Of a stretch of DNA of 64,000 bases, positions 31,497 to 42,381 are shown one piece after another. A model generated the notes under the pieces. The model was not told the origin of the DNA. It saw only the letters and a program-made list of their open reading frames with translations, and did no database searches. This DNA is from Ascarosepion bandense. Lineage: Eukaryota; Mollusca; Cephalopoda; Sepiida; Sepiidae. The stretch is taken from the NCBI GenBank assembly GCA_037127315.1, contig JBBBDQ010000348.1:1322001-1386000 (forward strand), given 5' to 3'. The position numbers were made by a program, and so were the translations under genes. Positions within the stretch are counted from its first letter, which is position 1, and every line of letters starts with the position of its first letter.

Positions 31497-31778
31497 TCAG
31501 TCAGTTAAGTGCCATACGTGTTACACACTTTGGGCGATCATGTCTCGAAAGAGACATGACTGATTGGGCAGAAGATTATCCCGCAGTAGGTTGCCATTGC
31601 TTTCTGCGGTAGACTGGTAGTAGACCAAGGCTATAGAACCAAGTCTGTCCTGTTATTTAACCCATAACTGTAGGGAATAGACGGATTAATACCTTTCCCA
31701 AGGGTATTTGCGCGTAAGTGAATGCAATGAATTCAGCTGGAATTCGAACTCGGCTCCCCGATTTCTCGTTCCGAGCCT
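31497..31778 (-). mobile_element. tRNA-type SINE, near full length
   Basis: One of the most complete copies of the common SINE. In sense (minus) orientation: head with B box GAGTTCGAATTCC and its A-box region altered, TTACGCGCAAATACCC, CCTTGGGAAAGGTATTAATCC, TGGGTTAAATAACAGGAC, GCAGAAAGCAATGGCAACC, the hairpin CATGTCTC-TTTC-GAGACATG, and the tail CACTTAACTGACTGA. Confidence 0.8.
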
Positions 31779-31899
31779 ATGATACTTTCAACAAAATAAC
31801 ATAGATATCCCTTGATCACGAAAAAACAGAAGAAATCGAGGAATTGGCGTTTAGAAGTCATATACTACGAACGTTATCCTGATTACACACGCACCCCCG

Positions 31900-31949
<50 letters not shown>

Positions 31950-32044
31950 TGAATAAGGAACGAACGAAGAAAAATTTACAACGTCCAAAACATTAATTTA
32001 AAACGGTGCTCGATATATAATATAGAGCTGTGTATTTTTCTTTT

Positions 32045-32690
32045 TAATCACATCACCCCAAGCAAGGCGGTAAGGCCACTGGAGTGCAGGGGGTTACGTA
32101 AGAGTGAATAGATTGGAAAAAGAGAAAGCCGGAAACCACATCCTAAACAGGGAACAAGGGATGAGCCTCTTCACCTGTGCAATAGACGTGGGTGGAGTGT
32201 GAACTGGGCGATAGTTTAGTCTATCTACTCCAATTGAAAAAAAAAAAAGAAAAAAGAAAAGGAAAGTGAAAAGATTGGAAAATAGAAGGCCGGAAACCAC
32301 ATCCTAAACAGGGAACAAGGGATGAGCCTCTTCACCTGTTCAATAGACGTGGATGGAGTGTGAACCGGGCGATAGTTCAGTCTATCTACTCCAATTGAAA
32401 AAAAAAAGAAAAAAGAAAGGAAAGTGAAAACATTGGAAAAGAGAAGGCCGGAAACTACATCCTAAACAGGGAACAAGGGATGAGCCTCTTCACCTGTTCA
32501 ATAGACGTGGATGGAGTGTAAACCGGGCTATAGTTCAGTCTATCTACTCTAATTGAAAAAAAAAGAAAAAAGAAAGGAAAGTGAAAAGATTGGAAAAGAG
32601 AAGGCCGGAAACCACATCCTAAACAGGGAACAAGGGATGAGCCTCTTCACCTGTTCAATAGACGTGGGTGCAGTGTGAGAACATGTACAA
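32045..32690 (-). repeat. LINE-end monomer array 2 (four monomers + 3' tail)
   Basis: Four monomers with GCCGG landmarks at 32128, 32289, 32447 and 32604 give periods of 161, 158 and 157 bp. A LINE 3' tail (ATCACCCCAAGCAAGGCGG on plus) closes the sense 3' side at 32045-32105. Monomers 2-4 share variants (ATAGACGTGGATGG, GTTCAGTC) absent from monomer 1, showing local expansion. Confidence 0.8.
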
Positions 32691-33960
32691 TTTTTTTTTA
32701 TAAATATCCACTACATTCTAACGGATAATTTACAAGACTTATTCCCTCATCTCTAACCCACACACAACATAAGAAAAGAGGCCCTTTCCACACCACCCGA
32801 TGAGACATTGGAAGTTCAATATCGAAATAAAAAATACAATTTGTAGTGGATATATATAAACAATTTGTACATGAAAATATAATTTATAATATATATATAT
32901 ATATATATATATTACAGAGACAAGGAGACTTGCGCAGTGTACGGGGACCTAAGCACGGTCCTGAGAAAAGGCGAAGAAGGGGAAAGAAAAAACGAAGAAG
33001 AGTAATTAAGAAAAAAGAGGAAGAGAAATAAAAAAGAAGAAATGTAGAAAACGATAAAAAAAGAAATAAATTAGGAAACAAGGATAAGAATAGGCGGGGA
33101 AGGTAAAAAAGAAAAAAAGTAGTTGAAAAAAAGAATGCGAAAGGAAGAAAAAGAAAGATGAGAGGAAAATGTAAAAGAGGAGAAGAGAAAAGGAAAGGAA
33201 GGAATGGACTAAAAGATAAAAGAAAAAAAGGAAAGTGAAAAAAGATAAAAGAAAGAACGTAGGAAAAGAAAAATAATGAAGAGAAGAAAAAAAAAGGAAG
33301 AAAAAGTCATTTAAAGAAGAACAGAGGTGAAAACGAACTTATAACTTTAAAAAAAAGAAGTAGGAAAAATCAGTAAAAGTTTGAAAAAGAATGAAAACAG
33401 AAAAAGAAAAGCATGGAAAAAGAATGAAAGATGAACGAATGAAAGAAAGCCAATATATGAATGCTTTGCATTTCTTCCAAGATGCATCACAATTCATGGC
33501 CTTGTTCCAGACTAGGCAAGTCTACGTAAAGTTCTAAAAAAAGAGAAAATAAAGAAGAGAAAACGTTATTATAGTAAATTATTCATAAGCACAAAAGAAA
33601 CTAAATGATACACAAAGAAAGAAACAGAAAGCATTTATGCATAATGAGGAAAAGGTATAAAAGGAAGGAGAGGGAAAGGCAGACAAAGAGATAGAGCGAG
33701 AGAGGAAAAGAGAGAGGAAGTTAGAGAAGGTGTGAGAGAGAAATCAGCTGCGTTTAAGACCAGTTTAAAGCCAAAAAATAACGGTTCTGAAACTCCCCAC
33801 CCCCACCACCACCACAAACATTGCTGGTTCTTAGAACAGAAGAAAGACGATAGATCATAATGTTTATCAAGTTTCACGTGGAAGAGAAAATGTATTGGTA
33901 GATTATTCGTATTTGACAAAAACTAGTGCAGATGTAAAAGTGGTTTGCAAAAAGCAAAAT
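32691..33960. other. Unassigned purine-rich DNA
   Basis: A (TA)n tract lies at 32889-32912; from 32930 to about 33460 and 33540-33740 the plus strand is mostly A and G. Apparent minus ORFs are pyrimidine-tract translations. CCCCCACCCCCACCACCACC is at 33796-33816. Confidence 0.6.
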
Positions 33961-34023
33961 GGTCGTTTCAATATTTCGCACATACATTAACATAGAGGCA
34001 AGCAGACATTAACACAGTTACAT

Positions 34024-34025
<2 letters not shown>

Positions 34026-34075
<50 letters not shown>

Positions 34076-34090
34076 GATTTGCTTTCGAAG

Positions 34091-34124
<34 letters not shown>

Positions 34125-34125
34125 T
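34026..34125. repeat. (TA)n and (ATCT)n microsatellites
   Basis: TA tract 34026-34072 and ATCT tract 34089-34125. More lie nearby: TA at 34447-34483, ATCT at 34680-34752 and GT at 34856-34873. Confidence 0.95.
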
Positions 34126-34227
34126 AAAAAAAATCTGTCGCTTTCTGCGTCACGTGATGTAAACAATCTCTGGGACGAACGCTCATCGCGAAAACGTTTC
34201 TAATTTAAATTTGAAAATTATTTGTTT

Positions 34228-34255
34228 CTGATGAAAGGCCGAGGACGGTCTGAAA
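34228..34255 (+). ncRNA. Hammerhead-like core
   Basis: CTGATGA (34228-34234), a five-pair stem AGGCC/GGTCT with one G-U pair around a 6-base loop, then GAAA (34252-34255). The layout equals the conserved core of hammerhead ribozymes found in Penelope-like and other retroelement tails. Stems I and III are not evident. Sequence 5' of it (34130-34227) is unassigned. Confidence 0.35.
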
Positions 34256-34444
34256 TATCAAATATAATAATAAAAATAAATAAATACTGTCACAAAATAC
34301 ATTTTTAAACTTACAACTGTTTAGTAGTTTTTCCTATACATATTAAGACAGCATACGTGAATCATCACTATGTTATTTGAACTCTACATACATTCACATA
34401 TACCTATATGAATATGAGTTCAACAATCCTTATCTATCTATCCA

Positions 34445-34486
<42 letters not shown>

Positions 34487-34681
34487 TGTCCACATATTTA
34501 ACAAACTAAATATGTATTTTTCTTCGTATTTATCTCCGTATGTATACATAGTAGTCTTTTCAAACCTACCTATTTGTCACTTCATATCTATATCTCTCTG
34601 TATCGATCATTCAGTTCATATTTATCTATATTTCGATCTATCTAAATATTTTTGTATCTAGCATTTTTGTAACGATGTACA

Positions 34682-34736
<55 letters not shown>

Positions 34737-34989
34737 TTATCTATCTATCTTCATAACATAGTGAACATTTTCATACCCATCTACATAGCAATATGCCTTT
34801 CTGTCAAACTATGCAATCAATATCTTGATATCAATCAATCTTTCGATACATGTAGGTGTGTGTGTGTGTGTGTATTTCCAAATAAAACTCAGAAAATTAC
34901 ATATGTTGTAAGCACGGAATCCTCGTTTCTTTGGCAATAATATTATACAAATACAAGACAAAATTCATTTACCGGAAATTTTTTTTTTT

Positions 34990-35280
34990 TTACTCATATC
35001 ACCCCAAGCAAGGCGGTAACGCCACTGATGTGCAGGGGGCTACATAAGATTGAAGAGATTGGAAAAGAGAAAACCGGAAACCGCATTCTACACAGAAAAC
35101 AAGGGATGAGCCTCTTCACCTGTTTAATAGACGTGGGTGGATTGTGAACCGGGCGATAGTTTAGTCTATCTACTCCAATTGAAAAAAAAAAGAGTGAGAA
35201 GATTGGAAAAGAGTAAACCGGAAACCGCATCCTAAACAGGAAACAAGGTATGAGCCTCTTCACCTGTTCAATACACAAAC
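34990..35280 (-). repeat. LINE-end monomer array 3 (two monomers + 3' tail)
   Basis: 3' tail at 34995-35045 (plus: ATCACCCCAAGCAAGGCGG), a full monomer, and a truncated second monomer ending at CACCTGTTCAATA (35272), where a (CA)n tract begins. Variants such as AAACCGGAAACCGCAT set it apart from arrays 1 and 2. Confidence 0.75.
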
Positions 35281-35295
35281 ACACACACAACCCCC

Positions 35296-35299
<4 letters not shown>

Positions 35300-35342
<43 letters not shown>
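35300..35342. repeat. (CA)n microsatellite
   Basis: CA repeats directly between array 3 and the hairpin at 35349. Confidence 0.95.
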
Positions 35343-35346
<4 letters not shown>

Positions 35347-35348
35347 GT

Positions 35349-35398
35349 TACTAGGTAAAAAGCACTCTTCCTTATTGAAGAGTGCTTGTTACCTAGTA
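35349..35398. repeat. 22-bp near-perfect hairpin
   Basis: Arms 35349-35370 (TACTAGGTAA...GCACTCTTC) and 35377-35398 pair over 22 positions with one A-G mismatch around the loop CTTATT. It is short for an animal microRNA precursor and has no second copy noticed here. It may be a compact MITE or a hairpin RNA source. Confidence 0.8.
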
Positions 35399-35399
35399 G

Positions 35400-35984
35400 A
35401 CCAATATTTATAGTAATATTATTATTAAAGTGCTTATAATAAAGAAAACTGTTGTTAACATCAGCCAGTAAATAGTCTTCTGTTAGGAATTATTATTAAT
35501 TAATTAAGGCTGCGGGCTCTGGAATTCAAAGGGTTGGACTAGGTTCACCAATAGAAAGTAAGGCAATCAAGGGTAAATGAATGGGTTAATAGGGTGGGTA
35601 GTCATAAAGAATAGAGATGTGAACCTTTTTTGGTGGCATATATGAACCATTTAGATGTATACAATTGTATTGTTACATGTCGGCAATTGTGTCGAATGTG
35701 TTCCTGGAACGGCAACAGATTTATCACTTAAAGAAATGGAATAGTTATAAGAACGCAAATGTGTTAAAATATAATATACGTCAAACATATGCAGACGACC
35801 TAATACGTGATATATCAGTTAATTAAAACCAATTCTTAGAAGATGGGAGAATAAACATATAAAAGCGAAGGGGTACGCTATAGCTTATGGGATCTAGTTA
35901 TATTATTGTAGAAGTTAAATTAACTATATTATATAAGACGATAATGGCAGATGAAAGTTACTTTGGTCCAGATGTTTAACATAT
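35400..35984. other. Unassigned
   Basis: Moderately complex sequence without a recognised repeat. A short TYADDLI reading near 35790 is discussed under rejected items. Confidence 0.45.
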
Positions 35985-36264
35985 TATCATCATCATTTAT
36001 CCATCACACCCAGATGGTGCATAGGGCAGCAACTTTTTGTTACTGTTTCTGTCACAAACTGTTTTTTTACGGGCCAGGGTTGTTAGCCCTGCACCCAACC
36101 CCCAACCCCCAAACCTGGAGGACGGGTGGACCATTCTTGATCCTTACGTTTACAACACCTGGTATTCCCAAATGGTCACCCATTAAGTACTGCCCAGGCT
36201 TAATGTCGCTTAACTTCGCCGATCAGACGGGAACCGGTGTATTCAACACGATATAGCCGTAGAC
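35985..36264 (-). mobile_element. 5S rRNA-derived SINE with a different body
   Basis: 36149-36264 is a near full-length 5S copy on the minus strand (GTCTACGGCTATATCGTG...GGGTGACCATTTGGGAATACC). Its sense 3' side continues not into a tRNA unit but into a G-rich block (TTGGGGGTTGGGTGCAGGG) and a tail (CTATGCACCATCTGGGTG) ending in ATGATGATGATA. Box A (AAGTTAAGCGACA) is kept. This is a second 5S-SINE type, distinct from 1843 and 56356. Confidence 0.75.
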
Positions 36265-36499
36265 ATATTATAATATAATTTTATACTTTCAAATGTTTCA
36301 TAACTGACACCAGAAATCTAGTTTTCCCCAACATCTTAATTCCACAGTATTCAACTCAGGCCGATTGTTAGCAGCCTTGGTTCGGTGTGCCACCTTATGA
36401 GTCGCTTCCGTGTAGATATAAATTGACCCACTGATAGAAAAGTCACCATCATATGTTCGAGACACCGCCCACTTCGTGGAACTTATCAAAGATGCTCCC

Positions 36500-37690
36500 A
36501 TCCTATGATCAACTAAATGATGAGCCTGGATGTGCTAAGTCTGCTCACGAAGGTACCCACGGCGGAGGAACTATCAGGGACAGACTGGCCTCGCACTAAT
36601 CTCTAGGAGAACGTACCTGCGTTAGACAACCTGATGGAAATGCTGACTTTCTGAGCACATGCAACACAGTTTGGACTGGGATGACATATATCAAGATGAA
36701 GACTTAGCACCGGGCTCACCATTATCACCATCACTGGCTAATATATACATAAATAATTTGAAGAGATGGCATTAGTACCCACAGTTCTAAAGCCAATTCT
36801 ATGGCTGAGATACGTTGATGACACCTTCATACTCTGGACACACCAGGAGGAGATCCAGACGCTAATCCATAAGACCATCTATACAGTTCACTATGGAAAA
36901 AGAGTGTGACAACAAACTGGCATTACTGGATGTGCTAATAACTCGAACAGAGGTGGGGTTCAAGACATCCGTATACCGCAAACCAGCATTCACCGGACAA
37001 TACGTCAATTTGAACTCCCACCACGCACACAATATAAAGAAAAGGATCGTCCGCTGCCTTCAACATCATAAGCGGCGATCCAGAGTCATGCGAACAGAAA
37101 ATGGTCAGTATAAGCAGTACCGTACAACTCCGACATGCATGGAAGAGAGGATACATGAGGATAACGACTCTCAGAAAACATCCTCGGTCTTTCTACCCTA
37201 TGTGAAGAGGTTATTCAAAAAGATACGAAAGATCTATGGTCCATATAACATCAAGACGATCATCAGAAGAGGATCTACACTTTGCAAGTAGCTCGTCCGA
37301 GTAAGACGCCAAACCAAAGAGGACATGACTAAGAACTGTGTGTACGCCATTTCATGTAGTTGTGGAAAGAAATATAAAGGAGAGACGGGCCGGCCCCTTA
37401 AGGTAAGGCTACAAGAACACCACAATACCGTAACACGAGGGGAGATAGAAAAATCAGGCATAGCTGACCACATATGGAGGGAGAAAGAGGATCACCGACC
37501 CCTGTAGGATGAAGTTTAAATAATAGATAGAGAACGCCATTGGAAACTACGTAAACCTAAGGAATCAGCACATATGCTAGGCTTGAAATATCTACTAAGC
37601 AGACCAAGCATAGAGATGAGTACAATATGTGAACCAGTATTACGCAGTGCCAGAAAAAAATCATTAGTGTCAAAAAATTACAATATGAGC
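36500..37690 (+). pseudogene. Penelope-like element (RT + GIY-YIG), decayed
   Basis: Readable blocks over several frames: LMEMLTF, the A-P-G-S-P-L-S-P-S-L-A-N-I-Y-I box, WLRYVDDTFILW (36817, catalytic YVDD intact), then an open 132-codon stretch (36893-37291) with KLALLDVLITRTEVGFKTSV, YRKPAFTGQYVN and LPYVKRLFKKIRKIYGPYNI. After a stop comes a GIY-YIG-type domain (37325-37507). Later IDRERHWKLRKPKESAHMLG and ARKKSLV follow with stops. The order is typical of Penelope-type retroelements, which lack an APE endonuclease. Confidence 0.85.
37325..37507 (+). pseudogene. GIY-YIG endonuclease domain of the Penelope-like element
   Basis: A 60-codon open stretch: NCVYAISCSCGKKYKGETGR, then PLKVRLQEHHNTVTRGEIEK and SGIADHIWREKEDH. 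It shows the V-Y...Y-x-G start (the GIY-YIG pair in variant form), the Gly-Glu-Thr-Gly-Arg turn with the catalytic arginine, and the E-H and A-D-H-x-W positions of this family. In Penelope-like elements this enzyme is thought to cut target DNA. The upstream stop separates it from the RT, so it is inactive. Confidence 0.85.
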
Positions 37691-37856
37691 TCTGATAAAA
37701 AATACTAGAGAAAACATTTAACATCAAATTACTAGAGAAAACCATTAACATCAAAAATGATGATATTAATATTTTTCAATCTGTATGTCTGTCAGTTTCT
37801 TCATACTTATCTGTCTACCTAAATACCTAACCACCTAGTTATCTAACAGATTTTTC

Positions 37857-37858
<2 letters not shown>

Positions 37859-37915
<57 letters not shown>

Positions 37916-37916
37916 C
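37859..37916. repeat. (ATCT)n microsatellite
   Basis: Pure ATCT tract. Confidence 0.95.
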
Positions 37917-39987
37917 ATTTTCTAGAGTATTTTCCTGAAAATACATCTGCAAGAACAATCCAAAAATACTGCTATGTCTACATGAATGCTTCTCCAAGAT
38001 AAAAAAATCTGAAACATTGTGATAATTAGTTAAAGAAATACGCACTTATAGTGTACACTGAATGCCTCAGGTAGGCGATTATTCTTAAAATAATAATTTT
38101 TTTTTTTATGTCCGTCTATCATTATTTTTATTATGTTATTTGATGAATGAGTTAAGATATTATTTTAATGGTTTTCTATGTAATTTATGCAAACTTACGC
38201 GTATAATTCCTTTTACAAATGACATTTCTCATCTTTTTTATCCATATAGCATGCACGTGCAAAATTTTCCCGCTGTTTAACGGTAAAACCACAGTTAGGA
38301 TTATGAACCAGATCTCAAGAGAAATGCACCAACGAAATCGTAACCGATTGTCTGTGAGACGAACTAATCGCCGACCCACTGCAAAAATATCTGCCACTTC
38401 AGAAGTGCTTAAGAACTTTTAAGATATTCTGCTGCCTAGGTATAAACTTTTAGTCTGTGAGTCTAAATGGCTAATATTAATAGTGCAAAGGGATGTCTGT
38501 TTACTGAAGCCGGTCCTGGGAAAGATAATAGCCCGTCTTCTTTTTAGTTTCACGGGTCGTTGAGTACAGAGAAGAAAGCGCGTATGTTCCCAGCTGCGTC
38601 GTTACTTTTCGCATACTTGTGACAGCTTGTTATTTACTAAAATCAATGGTAGAAGCGCACATTGAGGCTCCTTGTGAAAAATGAAAAGTAATCAATATAA
38701 CAATCCGTACTTAGGTATTCAGGGTAACATTTACTTAGTATAGTCTAGCACAAGAACAACTGTAGCGTAAATATATGCTGGGGAACGCCTACCTAGTAAT
38801 TCAGCATTCAAAATCCTTCCTAGTACCTATTTCTGTGGAGAGGAACATTTAAATGGAGAAAATACTAGTAAAATGTTGTCCCCTTTTCTTCGTTATAACC
38901 TTCCCGAATAAAGTACATTCTAACATTTTATACTAAATTTAACTTAGTAAAAAGCTCGAGAGTCATTCACTGAAGTGTCAATGTTATAATGTTAATGACA
39001 AAAATTATTTGATATGAATGAAAGAGATGACAGAAAATGCTGATTATAGGAATAAGTAGAATAGTTAGGGAGTGTACCCTGATTTGAAGAAGCGTTCAGG
39101 GAAGCATCCAGATGAGAGTCTATTCTTGGAATACGGATGATATGAGGTTGATTCGCTTACGTGGAGGTAACACAGCGTGTCTTAGCAGCAAATGTCAGAA
39201 TTGGTAGAACAAAAGAATGGAAATCATCTAATATTTTGTCATGAAATTAGCGATACAGTAACAGTCGGGTTGTGAGGTTGAGTCTTTGACAAATAAACTG
39301 TGGAATAGATCATAAATCATCCTCACTATGCCACTTGAATCATGTTAATCTCTTTCAAAAGAGAAAAGGGAAGATTGTACACCTTCAGCCCAGATATGGC
39401 AGCAATAAGTAGAATAATTGCGCTACATTTCATTAATATTTACAATATAATTTGATATGCTAAGTTCTTTCAGAAAATCAGCGACCATTGATCTCCACCG
39501 ATTCCTGTTTATTTTTGTTTAACTGGGTAATTAATGACGGAATATTTACATTGATCCTCTGTTTAACTAAAATGTGATGCAAAATCAAAGAAAGCCACCG
39601 AATCGATTTTAATAGCCGTCTAATCTTCTTTAATATGTTGTGGGTCTCTACAGTTTCCTAATTATTGACCCTTTACTATCCCTCTTTGCTGTTTTTATGT
39701 CATTCATTAACATAAAATCATTAAGTAGTTTACTCACGGTTTTACCCTGCTTTCTTTACCTGTCAGTCTGTCCTGTGAGGGTTATATTCTCCAGGCCCTC
39801 TTTTCACTTTATGCGTAACAGAAATTTCAATTGTTTTTTTTTTTTTTATTTTTAATTTAAGTTTCCTTGTCCTTACAGTATCCATTTTCTTATAACTTTT
39901 CGTTACTTAGGTGTTTTCTAAATGATACTCATTAACATTCGCAAGTTGAACTCTATCTTTGTCTCTTCCCATGAAATTCTAAATAGT
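37917..39987. other. Unassigned AT-rich DNA
   Basis: No mobile element or gene recognised. Short ORFs at 38185-38422 overlap on opposite strands and have no motif. Confidence 0.5.
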
Positions 39988-39988
39988 A

Positions 39989-40028
<40 letters not shown>
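39988..40028. repeat. (AAT)n tract at LINE 5' junction
   Basis: About 13 AAT units directly before the truncated R4/Dong-like LINE. Confidence 0.95.
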
Positions 40029-40585
40029 TAAGCTACTGAAAGTGTGCGACATCTTATCAGTCTTCTCACTCAGCTGACAAAAAAGGAGCATAGATGAGGC
40101 AATAACAAAATGGCCATGAGACTGCATTGGGATCTCTGCAGAAAATATGGCAAGTGGTATGAGCATTCACCACCCTACGTTGTCGAAAATGAGCAAGTGA
40201 AACTTCTCCGGGATACGACTATCTTGACAAGCGGTTGGCGAATAATCGCCCTGATATCACACTTGTGTATAATAGCAGCCCCGAATGAATCCTGATAGAC
40301 ATTTGCAGTAACTACCGTAAGAACATCATGAAGATATATCATTTAGAAATACAGATGTACAAAAATCTGGCAGGGACAAACAGAAAAAAAGTATATGAAG
40401 CAGAGACTCAAGTGTTCCCTATTGGGGTTGGTGCAGTCGAGACCATCTCCCAGAATTTCATTGTCTTGCAAGAAACCTTGAGGGTACTTGACATCATTGG
40501 GTTTGCATAAATAGCTGCGTTTCTAGGAACAACTTATGGGCTGGGGAAAGTCTCAGCTGCGGACAGGAGCTGATATATGCCCATC
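40029..40585 (+). pseudogene. R4/Dong-like LINE 3' end, AAT-associated
   Basis: Begins within the C-terminal zinc-finger region (HLISLLTQLTKKEHR) and continues MRLHWDLCRKYGKWYEHSP, VKLLRDTTILTS, RRPD-like RIIAL...DIT, IDICSNYRKNIMK and then VFPIGVGAVETIS. This parallels the 60.7-kb copy (LHWTMCKHYG, VTILWDYTIYT, PVIVGALGMI), though from a different subfamily. Stops and shifts inactivate it. The 5' end abuts (AAT)n exactly as at 60605. Confidence 0.65.
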
Positions 40586-40587
40586 AT

Positions 40588-41215
40588 CAATCAGTCAGTT
40601 AAATGCCATACGTGATACACGATTTGGGTGATCATGTCTGGAAAGAGGCATGACTGACTGGGCAGAAGATTATTCTGCAGTTTGTTGCCATTGTTTTCTG
40701 CGGTAGACTGGTTGCCAGCCAAGGCTACAGAACCCAATCTGTCCTGTTATTTGACACATAGCTAGAGATGGAAAAGATGTATTATATTATTAAGTAGTAA
40801 TTATTGGGGGATCAGTTTATTACTTCATAACAATATAAAACCGATCCCTCACTTTATGCCCAGTAGAAACCTTAATCATGTTTTTAACTATTATATTCAG
40901 TCAGTCAATTAAGTGCTATACGAGATACACGCTTTGGGCGATCATGTCTCGAAAGAGACATGACTGACTGAGCAGAAGATTATACTGTGGTTTGTTGCAA
41001 TTTCTTTCTGCGGTAAACTGGTTGCCAGCAAGGCTACATAACCCAATCTGTTCTATTATTTAACCTATAACTGGAGGGAAAAACGGATTAATACCTTTCC
41101 CAACGGTATTTGTGCGTAAGTGAATGCAATGAATTAAATTGGAATTCGAACTCTGCTCCACGATTTGACGTTCCGAGCCGATATCCAATGCACCACAACG
41201 CACATCCACGACCAT
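40588..41215 (-). mobile_element. tRNA-type SINE dimer, copy 3 (most complete)
   Basis: Body 1 (40588-40765), linker (40766-40895) and body 2 with full head (40896-41215). In sense (minus) direction the order is tRNA-like head (ATGTGCGTTGTGGTGC), body, tail, linker, body without tRNA head, tail. The linker has complementary ends GGGGGATCAGTTTAT and AAAACCGATCCC. Confidence 0.8.
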
Positions 41216-41604
41216 CATCTCTTGCTGAAATATCGAACAGTCGGAGACAATTTAAGAAAAATTCTATTCATGAAAATATCATATTATAGATTTGCGAACG
41301 TATGAGTGATGATGTAGGTTAATTGTCACTGGGAATAAAATTAGCCCACGAGATGTCTAAACATCGCATAAAAAATACAGGGTCTTCTTTTAGGATTTTT
41401 AAAAAGTACATCTTATATTTCGTCAATTACAGTAAATGTACAAATCTAAAGAGAAAGAGCAGTACGACAATGAAGTCTTTCAATAACATATTTATTTATT
41501 TTCCATCGCAATGACATTAAGAGAATTAGATGATATATTAATGCCGGTTGTATGCTACAGAGATGACATTGTAGATGGGTAATTCAAGGGGAACAGGTTT
41601 AACG
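41216..41604. other. Unassigned
   Basis: A 63-codon plus ORF (41323-41514) shows no motif. Nothing else recognised. Confidence 0.45.
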
Positions 41605-42090
41605 ATCTCACCGGCGTGATGTGGCTTCCCTGTGCCTCTTCTACAAGTACTTTCATGGCTTCTGCTCCGATGAGCTTAAATCACTGGTGCCTCCTAAGCA
41701 CGAATTTACACGAGTTACTAGATTAGCAACTAGGTCCCACCCTTTTACAGTTAAACAAATAAAATGTAACCGTAAATTCTAATCCAACAGCTTCTTTTCT
41801 CGCGCTTCCCGCCTGCTGAACTCCCTTCCACAACTCTGCTTACCCGACAGTTACAATCTCCAGGTGTTTAAATGTAGGGTCAATAGACACCTCCAATCAC
41901 ACTAATTCCCAATTATTCTCAGAACACTCTCATCTACCCAACCCTCATTCTCGGTATCCTTACCAGCCTATCACCCACCCTCTGACATTTCCTATATTTA
42001 ATCATCCTTTCTCCACTCTATGTAGCCCCCTGCGCAGTAGTGGCAGTGACATGCCTTGCTCGGGGTGAAACGCTTATAAAAAAAATATAT
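41605..42090 (+). mobile_element. LINE 3' end
   Basis: Codes for RRDVASLCLFYKYFHGFCSD, the TRLATRSHPFTVK stretch and the LLNSLPQLCLPDS segment with shifts, then the 3' UTR to CTTGCTCGGGGTGAAACG plus an A-run. Same group as the 5.3-kb LINE. Confidence 0.8.
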
Positions 42091-42144
42091 ATATACATAA
42101 CTGCGAGTGAATGAGAATGCCCATGAGTTTTTTTTTTCTTTTTG

Positions 42145-42205
42145 GTTATTATACTCCAAGCAAGGTAATAGAGCCACTAAGAGGCAAGGGGAGGGGTTAC
42201 TGAAG
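42145..42205 (-). mobile_element. LINE 3'-tail fragment
   Basis: CTCCAAGCAAGGTAATAGAGCC and AGAGGCAAGGGG on plus match the tail variant of the 57-59 kb arrays. Nothing else of the element remains. Confidence 0.5.
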
Positions 42206-42381
42206 ATGGAAGAAGACGAAAAAATAACTAAGGAGTGGACAGATAAAAAAGAGGCTTCAAGAAAACAAAAGTGTAAGGAGCGTGAACATCAAAGGAAGAA
42301 AAGGATAGGCGATAAAGACTGGTGTTACATTTAAAATTTTAACGATCAAAGTTGACCGTGAAGCAAGAAGACGTAATAAAT

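Noticed and set aside
35780..35830. TYADDLI reading, like a reverse transcriptase catalytic box
   Set aside because: Only seven residues fit and the flanking translation shows no other RT motif, so chance is likely.
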